Translations under genes and position numbers: made by a program
Notes under the pieces: generated by a model
Database searches by the model: none
Told to the model about the DNA's origin: nothing
The model's input: the letters and a program-made list of their open reading frames with translations, nothing else
Shown: positions 48,533-59,098 of the stretch, piece after piece
How the letters are laid out: each line of letters starts with the position of its first letter
Numbering within the stretch: the first letter of the stretch is position 1
Source of the DNA: Mesodorylaimus sp. YZB2_4
Taxonomy: Eukaryota; Nematoda; Enoplea; Dorylaimida; Dorylaimidae
Reading direction: 5' to 3'
DNA length: 64,000 bases
NCBI GenBank assembly: GCA_030248295.1
Contig: JASANH010001643.1
Span: 372,001-436,000, forward strand

Positions 48533-50568
48533 ACCGATGTCGAAAGTCACCAAGTCAGCAGCGGGCGGCGCAAGTTCGTGACCAAGAAGAAGACGATGTC
48601 GATGGTCATCAAGACGGCCCAGTGATCCAGTGATCGTGCATGTGATCTGTGTCGGAGATGAGTGACCTCTGGCTCGTGGAGTTTGAGTGCCATGTCGAAG
48701 GTGATGCGAGTGCGCGAATTAAAACTGAAGGCGAGACTGGCAATTTGTTGGGTCATTTTAAGACTCTGTAGCCGCTTGGCCGAGTTGTTCTGTTTTTGTC
48801 CATCGAAAGAGACCTTTCATAATACCAAGCCCTGCCCTTACCCTGGGTGCGCCTACCTGCGTTTCATGATTTGGTAAAACGTTGCACCGACTCGAGCACG
48901 CTGACAGCTGACTTGTGAGCTTACAAACCGTTCGCCACAGCTGCTTTCTCTTGAAGGACAACACAAGGGCATATTGCAACAGTGAACGCAAGATTTGATT
49001 TCAGGACAGCAGGACGCAGGACAACTACTGAAGACCAGCACATAGAGTATGCTTCAATGATTTGCATCACCGGGTAGGCGCTGGAATAAAATTGACTGCA
49101 TCTAAAACTATTGTGAAAGCCATTGCTAATGCAACAGTCAAAAGGAATCACCGAGATTCGACCTCGCACTACTTTCATGATTTCATTGCTTTTTCATTTG
49201 CTGTGTATTAATCGTTCGCCTTTATTCATTCGGAACCGGTAAGCTCCTAAGCTCACTCTGGATCCTTTTCGGCTTTATGCAATGTAAAGAACCCGGGCCG
49301 TGTACTGATGAGGTCTACAAGCAGAGTGCTCGCCGCTGGGAACAGGAAAAGATTCTCTGATTTTAGGACTCTTTTGATCTCCCGCAAGTTGAGTGTGATT
49401 TATAACCGACGCTCTTATAACACCTGTTTAGCTAGAGCTCTTTTTCGGAAAATGTTATTACAAGCAGGGATTTAAAAAATTTTTGTTTTTGATGGGGCGG
49501 CATGCATTCTTACCCTGCTTCACACATGCACAAACTTGAGTGGGTTTTACTCGACATAAGTTGTTCGTTTTTGGTAATGTGTCCTTCTGCTTTATTAGTG
49601 CACGATTCGTACTTTGCAGTCGAAGCCATATCAAGCTGGGAAGCTCGAAAATTCAACAGAAATCGTCTTTCACCAGCGGGTAATATCGAGCTATGCTCCC
49701 TACTCAGAAACCATCCAGAATGCTGAGCACTCCTGAACGCAAATATGCTCCTTGGGGTCACGCCACGCTAGTTGAAACGGGCTCGTAAAGGGAATGGTTC
49801 AGGAAGGGGGATGTGAAGAGAATAATTTTTGGTTCACCATCTGGTCTTGAATGAGTCCGAAAAGCGAATGTGGTGAGGTCAGATTGAAGCAAGTTGATTT
49901 GAATCAGTCACTAACGTTACATGGTAGATTCCGGTCTCTGGATCTCGGAATATCTTTCTGTGAGTAAATGAAAGATAGAATGGGGGTTTCTGGCAATGAA
50001 TTGTCTAAATTCTGGCTCTAAAAGTTGTCATTGTATTGATTGTGAGATCCTCTTTTAGAGTTCCGTGTCTCCTCAATTCGCTCCTGTCTGAACCCCAACT
50101 GAAATCTTGTCGAGGAGACAGGTTGTGTTGAGACAGGATTTCAGTTCGGACACGACTATGAGAGACCCTTTCGAATAAACACAAAAGGCTTACATGCTTT
50201 TCGTGTCGTGTTGTTGTTTAGGACACTCAGTTTGAGCAGTGATTTAGTACCCACTATTCTTTTTTAGAAGTTTTCTCCTAATAGCGCTGGTTTGCAAGTT
50301 GGTGGCGATCACCACCCAGAGTCACACGAATGTTTGTTTTCATACATGCTCAAGAACCGTGTGTCATAACACGAAACTAGTTTAAAATTCGCACGGAATG
50401 CGGTCTGCTTATATCAAACTGATTCTGGCCCTCATTTCCGGTTCCATGCAAATTAAAGTGAGCGGCGGGTCGCGATCGTATATAATCGATGATCATTGTT
50501 GTTTTTCGCTTCGCTTGAAACATCATTTTTTCAATCTTTTTCCCGCTCTCGATTTCTTCTAGTAGAGA
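48533..50568. other. Gene-poor stretch
   Basis: About 2 kb between the membrane-protein gene and the B-box gene. No coding exon or known repeat was recognised. A TATATAATC near 50478 lies about 90 bp upstream of the B-box gene start and could be part of its promoter. Confidence 0.35.
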
Positions 50569-51926
50569 ATGCCAGCTTACTCGGTATCTTGGTCGAGGAA
50601 ACGCGAAAGCACAATGACTACGCCAACGGCATTCCGCACGCCACCCACGGTCCGTTCATTTGATGGCAACAACAACGCCGTCAATTTCAGCCATCACAGG
50701 GAGAGCATCGACATCGAAATGAGCAAATTCAATCGTTCATTGACTGTCCAGTTGCCTTGCGATGACTGCGCCTTGCAAATGCATGGACTGATCTTGCGTT
50801 GGTGTGACGATTGTGGGTCGGCCATTTGCGATGCTTGTATTCTGGATCGTAAGTTGGCCTGCTTGCAGAATTCTGTACAGGGTTCCCACGAACCCTGTGA
50901 ACCCTGTATGCCCTGAAAAACCTAAAAAACCCTGATTTTCAGTCCTCACCCTGAAAACCCTGAAAGCCTTTATCTCTTTGAAGAAGAAATTTGCCATAAG
51001 TTTTCTTAAAACCACTCTAACTCTTTTAAACCTGCTACGAGATTAATACTAATTTTAGCGTACTCTTTATGGCTACGGTATAAATCTTTGAATTCCGTCC
51101 GTCATATTCAGAGTCTTTCGAATTCGGTGAAAGAACTAAATTTTACTTTGGGTATAGTAATTAGGGCGCCCAGGCGCGAGCGTGACGGAAGCTATGCTAC
51201 CGTTGCCTGTTGGTAAAGGTTGAGAGACATTTTTCATCCTTGATTGCTTCGCTGCTTAAGATGCTCCTTCGAACCAGCCAGAGGCAAAAGAGGGTGTCGG
51301 GGTTGCGGCCTGAGGACTATGGAAGATACTCAATATATAGTGCTTTAATCGTGCATAGACGACGTGAATTTTATGATCTTGATCAATTGCTGGAGTAACT
51401 GTCCCCTTTCCTTGATGCAGGTCACCAGGGCCACGCGATCACGTGGTATCAAGAAGCGTTGCGTTGTGCCAATCGCAAATTCGATGGTGTTTTGGAAGAC
51501 TCGAATTGCAAAATAAAGGAGTTGGCCGCTAAGCGGGCTATATCGAAGCGTTTCCAACACGAAATTGGGGCTGAGATCAATGATATCAAGACAAAAGTTC
51601 AACGGCGTGAGAAGGAATGCAGAGAAATCGTGACCAGAATGAGACGTCAATTGGAGAAACTGGTGGAATTGGCTGATGTGGTATTGAATGCAAGCACTGT
51701 GTAAGTATTAGATTATAGGCTATGAAGACTATAAATTTTGGGAGGCAGAGCCACTAACATTTAATTTTACCTTCATTTTAGTTGCGAACGGCAGCACGCT
51801 GCAGACACGGCCAAGCTGATTGCCGAATCGCTTTTGAAGCGTCAAGACAGTATCATCGGGCAATTGAAGGGTATCGATCAAGTCGTGACCGAAGTGGTCA
51901 CTAAAATCTACGGTAGGAAAGGCTAA
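50569..51926 (+). CDS. B-box/coiled-coil (TRIM-like) protein
   Basis: Three exons join in phase: 50569-50848, 51421-51700 and 51782-51926, giving 234 aa. A B-box-type zinc finger spans the first junction: CDDCALQMHG, LRWCDDCGSAICDACILD, RHQGH. A long charged helix follows (IKELAAKRAISKRFQHEIGA, IVTRMRRQLEKLVELADVVL), like the coiled coil after the B-box in TRIM proteins. No RING precedes it, and no NHL, SPRY or other C-terminal domain is seen, so it is short for the family. The reading frame ends YGRKG-stop. A donor-like GTAGGA just before that stop leaves room for an unseen continuation. The first ATG is used; another lies 15 codons in. Confidence 0.72.
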
Positions 51927-52249
51927 ATACGAGTGAAAAATGACAATGTACGGTTTCGATCATACGGTGAAATCTTCGGTCGGAAGGTATATACTACTGG
52001 TAATTGATAAGTATGCATTTGTCTGCCATTGTGTACTATTGTACTGTTTATCCGTCAGTTTTAACAGCTTCTCATCTTTTGATTCAGTTTGATTCAGTTG
52101 AAGCATTTCAGAAATGAAATTAACCTTGATTATCGATTTTGTCGACTTCAATGCAGCTTTTAATGTCGAGCTTTTTTAAGGATGAAATCGAAATAAAGTC
52201 ATGCCGATCACGAGAAAATGGAGCACTATTTTGGGGTGCCATGACTAAG

Positions 52250-52720
52250 GTGTGTTATCCTCTGCCGGCAGGCCATGGCGAGTGGTAGAGAGTAATCGAT
52301 ACTCTCCCGTGGCTGGGACGTCAACACCTCGGGTTGATGTTTCTAGGTCAGGTATAGTCGCCAAACTTGCCTACCTCCATTCGGAGTTTTTGTTCCGCTG
52401 ACTTCTGTCGGCCGCACTCTCTCCCACGCCTGCCGGCATGGTTGCAGGTGTTTGCACTTGCGGTTCGTCGTGCCCTCCTACTGGGTGAGAGATCACAGCT
52501 TGATAAACTGTGTTCGATTCCTAGCTGATAGAGAACCTGTGCCTGTTGGGTTATGGCGAGTGGGAGTGAATTATCGATCTCCCTGGCTGGGAGAAGTTAC
52601 CCCACTCGGGCTGATGTTTCAGCCGCGACTTGTCTTGTTCCAGTCGGAGTTTTTGTATCTCCGACTTCGATCGGATTCTCCAAGGCTGACAGGCTTGGGT
52701 ACATTATCTACGCCAGGTGC
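52250..52720 (+). repeat. Two copies of a dispersed repeat, family 3
   Basis: Units at about 52265-52440 and 52550-52710 share GGCGAGTGG-AG, TATCGAT/ACTCTCCC, GGGTTGATGTTTC or GGGCTGATGTTTC, and TCGGAGTTTTTGT followed by CTGACTTC or CCGACTTC. Between them is a tRNA-like stretch (CTGGGTGAGAG, GTTCGATTCCTAG). Weaker copies are at 6930-7060 (-), 55340-55440 and 60520-60650. Confidence 0.6.
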
Positions 52721-53017
52721 CTTTGGGGTCAACGATCGAGGGTATCTCTCGAATGCGGCTCATCATGGGCACGAGCTCATGTGTGTGTTTTTTTTATTCC
52801 AACACCATTTCTGTGATTGGTGCCAGATTGCTCTACTTGACCCTCCTCGTGTAACCCGCATCTCTTGATGTGCCAGTCTGGTTTGAACTGCCCGGCACGA
52901 GTTGCTCCTGACCAATGTATACTTCCTCTACGCTCGACCTCTCTTGTAATAGAGCGAGCATGGATCTAATCCTGACTGGTTCTATGACTAGTCTCTGTAG
53001 TGCGTTCAGGCCTCTTG

Positions 53018-54062
53018 GTCAGGCCGCGGTCGCACTAGGTCCGAGAATGGTTCTAGAACCTTTCCTGAGAAATTGTCCCTCGGTCGCACTACGGTTCTAG
53101 AATCGTTTTCATTCCAGTCCGACTTTGCATCTCTCCTCGCGAGAATTGATCCCTGAGTGGGGATCCAGGTCCCCACTCCAGGATCAATGCTCACCTGAGA
53201 ACAATTCTCCATTCTGATGCGACCAGGAGATTAGTGCTGGATCGATTCTCGAAGGTTAGTTTAGTTAGGCGGAGCCTTTTGGTCATATTCACCATATTGC
53301 ATCAAAATCCCACATAGATAGGCATGTCTGCACCTGAGGTGAAGGTCTGTAAATCCAGCAAACATAGAAGATGTTTTTGCTCAAAATGTTCTACTTTTAA
53401 AGTATTCACAATGACCACGCATATCCGCAAGCACCTTCTGTTATGAAAAGTTATATCGTATCCAATAATACAGTTTGAATGCCGCAGAAATTGAGTTCAA
53501 TAAGTGTCTCGATTCAGCCCAGAAGAACAATAAGGATAGGAGGTCATGCTGCATGAAAAATGGGTAGAGGAGCCCTGACTTCTGGATGAAGAAGCCATGA
53601 TAAGAAACAAGGCTAATGCGAGAGATAATTTGCGCGCGGAGGCGTTTCTTATCGTGAAAGATACATGCCCATGAGATTGCAACTGCAGATAGCGCACAGG
53701 CGAGGGGGCATTTCTTAGCAGATCAGACGGGCTAATTATGTTTGATGATTCTGCCCCACTTTTGCTATGTTCTTCCCCAAGTAACACGAGTCCTTTGCTT
53801 ATGGAGTTATCAGATAAGTCTACAGTAGATTCAAAGTCTGATGTGAAACCTAAGCGGATATTTTGAATATCAGCGCCAATGTGCAGACTTTTCTGCCAAG
53901 GAAAGACTTAAGAACAGTTCTAGATGCAATTTCGCCTGAAAAACCTGAGAACAGTTTTTATTCTGGTGCGATTATAAGGGGAGAATGGTTATCGAAATCA
54001 GTTTTCTAGAAGAATTCCAGAATCGTTCCTGAGAATGATTCGTAGTGCGACTGCGGGCTGAC
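53018..54062. mobile_element. Degenerate element with terminal inverted repeats
   Basis: The left end GTCAGGCCGCGGTCGCACTA and the reverse of the right end GTCAGCCCGCAGTCGCACTA match closely and continue as a weaker match for 50 bases or more, both sides carrying GAGAATGG/ATTCTCAGG and TTCTAGAA-type words. About 1.04 kb lies between, with no convincing transposase frame. Likely a non-autonomous DNA transposon. No clear target duplication was seen. Confidence 0.5.
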
Positions 54063-54639
54063 TGTCCTGCAGTCCCGGCTGGCTGGGTCTCATTCTAACC
54101 TCCTCTCTCTATTCCAGTGCTTGTCACTTGATTGCCTTGCACTCATGGAGGGGTCCGTCCAGCGGCCCAATAAAGAGCTGTCCTTATTGGTGTCCGTTTC
54201 GGTAGGGATTGCGGAGGGGAGGTTCGAACCACCTAGTCGACGCGTGTACATACCTCGTTTGTATCTGCACCTGTAGCTGGTAGGAGTATCACACTCGCGA
54301 CCTTGCTGCTCTGTTCACATAACAAGCTACTGTACTGTACACTGAAGGCAACCAAGCACAAGTATTTCAGCCAAGCGTTGAGAGGGCAGTCAATCCCAGT
54401 CAGAACACTTTTCCTTTCATGGAGAAGCCGTACATAAGTTGCACCAGATTGGCTGACACGTCCGAAGTACTTTTTGTGTGCTAAAGGACGTTTTGCCTAT
54501 AGCCGGGCAGCACTCCTAAGCAGCCCTGCACACACAGCAGCGCCCCTCCGCGGGTCTCCACTAGGAGCACCTCCACGCGAGGGCATTCTGGACTGGACAC
54601 TGACTTCCTCGGGCGATGGCGGGTGGGCTTCTAACCCTG

Positions 54640-55080
54640 ACGGTGTTTGACAGCCGAGACTGTCTCCTCTTTTGACTTCCGTCTCTCCAGTGTGAGCGCC
54701 TCTAGAGTACCGGGTGAGTCACCCACGGCCTGGCGTGCAAGGTCAGCGAGGGTTTATGGTTCGCAAACCGACCTCCGTCACCTGGGATCGAACCCGGGGT
54801 CCAGCCACTCACTCCCAATCAATAGGGAGAGACGAAAGCCGTGCCGCTACACCACGTATCCGCACGTCTGCAGGCAGTAGATACTAACAGAAACCAAGTC
54901 TGGGCCGCTCACGCCAGGTACGCACTTACGTATTGTTTGGCTCGCGACCAGGGGGAATCATTTCGAGCCGTGCGTCCTTACACCCTGGAATGAAAGGACC
55001 TTCGCTCGGTTGTACATAGTAAAACATGACTGACTGAATGATGAACCCTGAGCTCATCTTGTCTTGTCTTATCTAGTCTT
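54640..55080 (-). repeat. SINE-like elements, families 2 and 1
   Basis: At 54700-54880, minus strand, is a tRNA-like head (TGGTGTAGCGGCACGGCTTT, box B GGGTTCGATCCCAGG) joined to the motif GGGTGAGTCACCCACG / GGCGTGCAAGG. At 54900-55060 is a family-1-like piece on the plus strand (CTCACGCCAGGTACGCACTT, tail GTAAAACATGACTGACTG). The two lie end to end. Confidence 0.6.
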
Positions 55081-55640
55081 TCTTTACCAATGCCAAACGC
55101 CATTGGCGCACTCCCACACAAAAAGCCATATAAATAAAAGGAAGAAGAAGTCATCTCGAACCAGCATTAGCGATCTCGCGGGCAATGAGACAAACAAGTC
55201 ATGCAACAGAGAGTAGCTGCTAGTTGTCAGTTCCAGCATTGTGGCTCTAGGGTCCCAGGGTGCCTCTTCCAGAGTCTGCTCAGGAGGCATGAGGTGATCT
55301 TTTATCGTTGTTACCGCAATAATGCTGGGCGGTCGTGCGGGCCATGGCGGGTGGAAGGAAAATCTCAGGAAATCTCGTACAGTCGCAAGATTCGCCTTGC
55401 TTTAGTCCGAGTTTTTTCAGTCGGTTCTATCCTATCTTACACCCTCTTCTGCGTCAACTGAACGACTGATATACCCAGCTTCCTTCTGCCATGAGGACAG
55501 GCAAACTCAGCATCTCTCTAACCACGGTCATTGCCACTGCAGTCACACAACACAGACTGGGCTATGCACTGGTGGATTATTGGTTTCGACAAGTCGCTTA
55601 CTCGCAGGCGACAAACACCTGGCAAGAATCATGTGACGAG

Positions 55641-58460
55641 TCACATAACAGTCAATCTCTGCGTCGAGCCGGCAGACAAGGGTGCTTTCGGAGAGGGCGG
55701 AGTTATGGACGGACTGAGATGATTGGGACAGCAGGACATCGAGGTCGGCCAGCTGTGGCCATCGTCCGAGATTGATATGGCCTCTGCGCTTCCTTCTCGC
55801 GAGCTTAGAGGGGCTGGGAAGATGGTGAAGTTGGTCTTGTCCGCTGCCTCCTCTTTCGCAAAGAAAATATGGTCGTCTGCTCGTTCTGCGTCCTGCTCCA
55901 GCTCTTCCACTGCGGGCAATGTGCTGGTGCGTCTGCTCGCCGAGGAAAAAGTCGATGGGCGGCCATTGAATGACCTGGACATGGCCACCAGTTGGATGCT
56001 TACTCGTCGCGCAAAGTCCTTCTTGGTCTGAAAGGAGTGGGATTAAGAGTACCCACGATCAGTCCGGCCGTGCCCCCTCACCTGTTGCATGGCCAGTTGC
56101 TTCGTCTTGGTCAGGAAGTCAGGAAGGAAGAGCGTTTCCCTGAGCCTTGGAAACGAGCCAAGGTGATCGCTATTCCGAAACCTGGGGATAGGAACAGTGT
56201 GAAATCATATCGACCGATCTCCCTGTTGTCGATCCTTTCAAAGCTACTTGAACGTCACATCGATAAGATTATTAGAGCGTCAATTTCATTATCGCCCTTA
56301 CAGCACGGTTTTTGTAAACGACGAGGCACAAACAGTGCCTTGATTGGTGCGTCTCAATTTATTCACGACGCTCTAAATTCGAAAAAATCGAAATTCGTGG
56401 TTGGCGTATTCCTTGACTTGCAAAAAGCCTTTGATCAACTGCCCCACAAACTTATTTTGGATCGACTATCAGCCTCCCGTATTCCAAGCAAAATAATTCG
56501 GTGGATTGGTTCATATTTATCGAATAGATCCCAACGTGTAGTCGTTAACGAGTGTACCTCCGACGTTACTGTCATTCCATCAGGGGTACCACAGGGCAGT
56601 ATCCTTGGTCCAACTATTTTCGTGGTGTGCATCGATCCCTTGCTCCAGGAATTCCCACGATTGTTTCCCGATTGTTTGCTCCAGGCGTACGCCGATGACA
56701 CTGGTTTACTCGTACCCGTGCCCGCTTTGGATGCTGTCGAAAGCTTCGTACAACCGTGCATTGACTTCATTTCGGAAATGGTGAACTCTGCAGGTCTGCG
56801 CTTCAATATTCCAAAATCCCAAGCAATTATCTTTCGCTATGGTAGCGGCAACATGCAGCGTACTCCAAAGTTATTTGTAGGTGGTCAAGATTTGAACTTT
56901 TACTCTGAGGTAAAGTATTTGGGTGTGACCTTTTCGAGCGATATGAAATTTACTGAACACGTTTCTGATGCTGTTCGCAAATGTAACATTATGATTGGCG
57001 CCCTGAGACGTAGATTGGGTAGGCATATTTCTAACTCTGTCCTTGGCACTGTATATACGTCGTGTATTCGATCAGTTTTAGAATATGGAGCAGTAGCTTG
57101 GGATCCCATTTTAAAAGGTGATATCGAGGAGTTAGAGCGTGCAAATTTTTATGCGCTTAGGCTTTTTTTGAATGATTTTACGAGTACATACGATGTTGCG
57201 CTGAATCACGCAGGATGGAGCTCTCTTTTTGATAGGCGTAAGCGCCAGAAACTGTGCCAATTTTACAAGTATTATCATGGAATGCACGATTTTTGTAACC
57301 GGCGATTTATTCATAGATCTGATTTTAGAACTAGTGACAGACTTTGCCAGCCGCATCATCTTATTTTACCGAGGCATTTTTTTGAGTCGTACAGGCAAAG
57401 TTTTATTTTCTCAGCTTCTTCCTTATGGAACGATCTTTCTTCTGATGTAGCTCTGTCGTCACTAACTCGTTTTAAACATGCCGTGTCTGCACTAAAGTTC
57501 GGTGACTTATGAGTTTTATCTGTATTGGTTTCGTGTTCGTGTCTCTTACCTCTAGAGTGCGCATTCGCGTTTAGGTACGAGTAAACTATGAATGAATGAA
57601 ATGAAAGGAAGTCCTGGTACATCTGGTCCTCGGTGGCTTGCTGGGTCTCCTGGTGCATGTACTTGATCATGGCTGCGGCGATAGTGATGGAGTAGAACAT
57701 AAGGACCACGACGATGTAGACCACAGCCTGCAGTTGATCTTCTTCCTGGGCTGCTATGCGAGGAGGTGGCTTGACATAAGCGAAGAATGGAGCAGACGAA
57801 TTCGAGTTGACCCAGACAAGGGTTATGTTATTGTGGCAAATATTAGCCATAGCATTCTGAAACGGAATGGTTAGTTAGACCGGCTTATAAAGTGCACTAC
57901 AACAGAAACACGGGCTGAGGACAAGCCATTCTACCCATTAATGTGGACGCAGGCCTCCTCAGTGATGTATGAAAGGCGTGTGTCACAGTTTGCTTGGCGG
58001 AGCTGGAAACCAGTCGGCCCTGAGTCTCTGGCCGTCTGAGAACTTGGTGAAGTCCTCTCTGCGCCTTGCACACCTGGTGCTGTGACTCACCCTTCATCCC
58101 TCCGGGGTCCATAGACAAGCAGAGGCCTCATGGGTAGGGAGACTCTCGAATCTGGGTTCCCTCACGGGGCACGGGTTATGTATGGCTGCCCCATGGGGTT
58201 ACCGCCGACATCGCGGGGCAGCGATTAATACGCGCTTTTGTCCCGCATGTATCCCGGATTGCCCCTAATCCACGGCAACATAAGGTTAACTACAGTAACA
58301 AGCCCCTTAGCCCGCGGGAAAAGGGCCAACCCTAGACTGACCAGGATAGGTCCAAAAAAGAGCCTACCTGTCGATTGACCGAGGCCAGATAGACATTAAG
58401 AGTAGTGATCAATTGATTGAGAGTATCATTCGTCACTCGTTCTTCCACAGCAGTATGCAT
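55641..58460 (-). CDS. KCNE-like single-pass membrane protein, interrupted by a LINE
   Basis: Exon 58368-58460 (MHTAVEERVTNDTLNQLITT, then LNVYLASVNRQ) joins in phase to exon 57611-57856, which has N-glycosylation sequons, a membrane span (VVYIVVVLMFYSITIAAAMI), and KYMHQETQQATEDQMYQDF. The topology and sequence resemble KCNE potassium-channel beta subunits. A third coding segment, about 56020 down to 55641, reads TKKDFARRVSIQLVAMSRSF and continues as an acidic tail ending STQRLTVM-stop. Between the second and third parts lies a 1.57-kb LINE in the opposite direction. How the parts join is unresolved, because removing the LINE gives an out-of-frame join. An upstream in-frame ATG is possible. 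Confidence 0.5.
56037..57602 (+). mobile_element. 5'-truncated LINE with intact reverse transcriptase C-part
   Basis: An open frame ending at 57512 encodes a non-LTR reverse transcriptase: WKRAKVIAIPKPGDRNSVKS, HGFCKRRGTNSALIGASQF, FLDLQKAFDQLPHK, SGVPQGSILGPTIFVVCIDP and the catalytic AYADDTG. A connection domain and a C-terminal tail follow. The endonuclease and ORF1 are missing, as expected of 5' truncation. The 3' end is a short TGAA-type repeat (ATGAATGAATGAAATGA). GAAAGGA at 56030-56036 and 57603-57609 is a candidate target-site duplication. The frame is open throughout, so the insertion is probably recent. Confidence 0.9.
57990..58365 (-). repeat. Interspersed repeat, copy 2
   Basis: The inverse of the element at 19493-19990, and it fills most of the first intron of the KCNE-like gene. 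On the minus strand it has CCCGCGGGCTAAGGGGCTTG, GGGGCAATCCGGGATACATG, CCCCGTGAGGGAACCC and GGGTGAGTCACAGCACCAGG. A weaker partial copy (ACAAGGCCTCCTGCTCGCGG) lies near 60840-60970 in the last CAPZB intron. Confidence 0.72.
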
Positions 58461-59098
58461 GAGTCCTGCCGAAGCCTTCGACTCCCTGACCAAACATGGA
58501 CTAATTGAAGTTGCATGTCGCTGTGCTTTATAGACGCTCGAACGATGTCTATGGTTTCTATAGACAGCCACTTGGTCGTAGCAGCCCTTTTTCAAAGCCA
58601 TGTCTGATGGATGTTCTCTCGCAACGACTGCGGAAAGACGATTTTCGATTTTACGACTCTCATTCTGGCACGAAGTAGCCGCTTTGACTCGCCTTGAACC
58701 CGACAAACATGAGCTGATGCGCTTTGAGATTTAAACGGGGTTATCTCCTAATCAAAGCAAAGATAAAGCGGATAAAATGGCCTGCAGGGCGAAAGGGCTG
58801 ACGATGAGAGCTCCGTGCTAACCCTTAATTGACGGCCAGTCATTTTAAATTTTCCGCGCAAGCTGATGCTCAGGCGATGTGTCACGGCTGTAGGTGTGCG
58901 GTGTGACGATTCATGTCCCATTTCTTATTCTTATTTTTTTTCTCATCAGATATTTTTCTTTGTCAGCAAGTGCTAGTTCGTTTCGATTTCAATCGATCAG
59001 TGTATCATTCATATTTATTATCGCAAAGAAGCTTTCTAAGTCTCGCCTTTGTTTTCATTTTTCTGGTACCGGTCCGGTCTTTGTCCAGCTCGAATATA

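Noticed and set aside
50870..50980. Short recurring CCCTGAAAA/AACCCTG words that might be a CRISPR-like or telomeric array
   Set aside because: Units and spacing are irregular, it lies in an intron of an animal gene, and nothing resembles a CRISPR repeat-spacer array or a clean telomere repeat.
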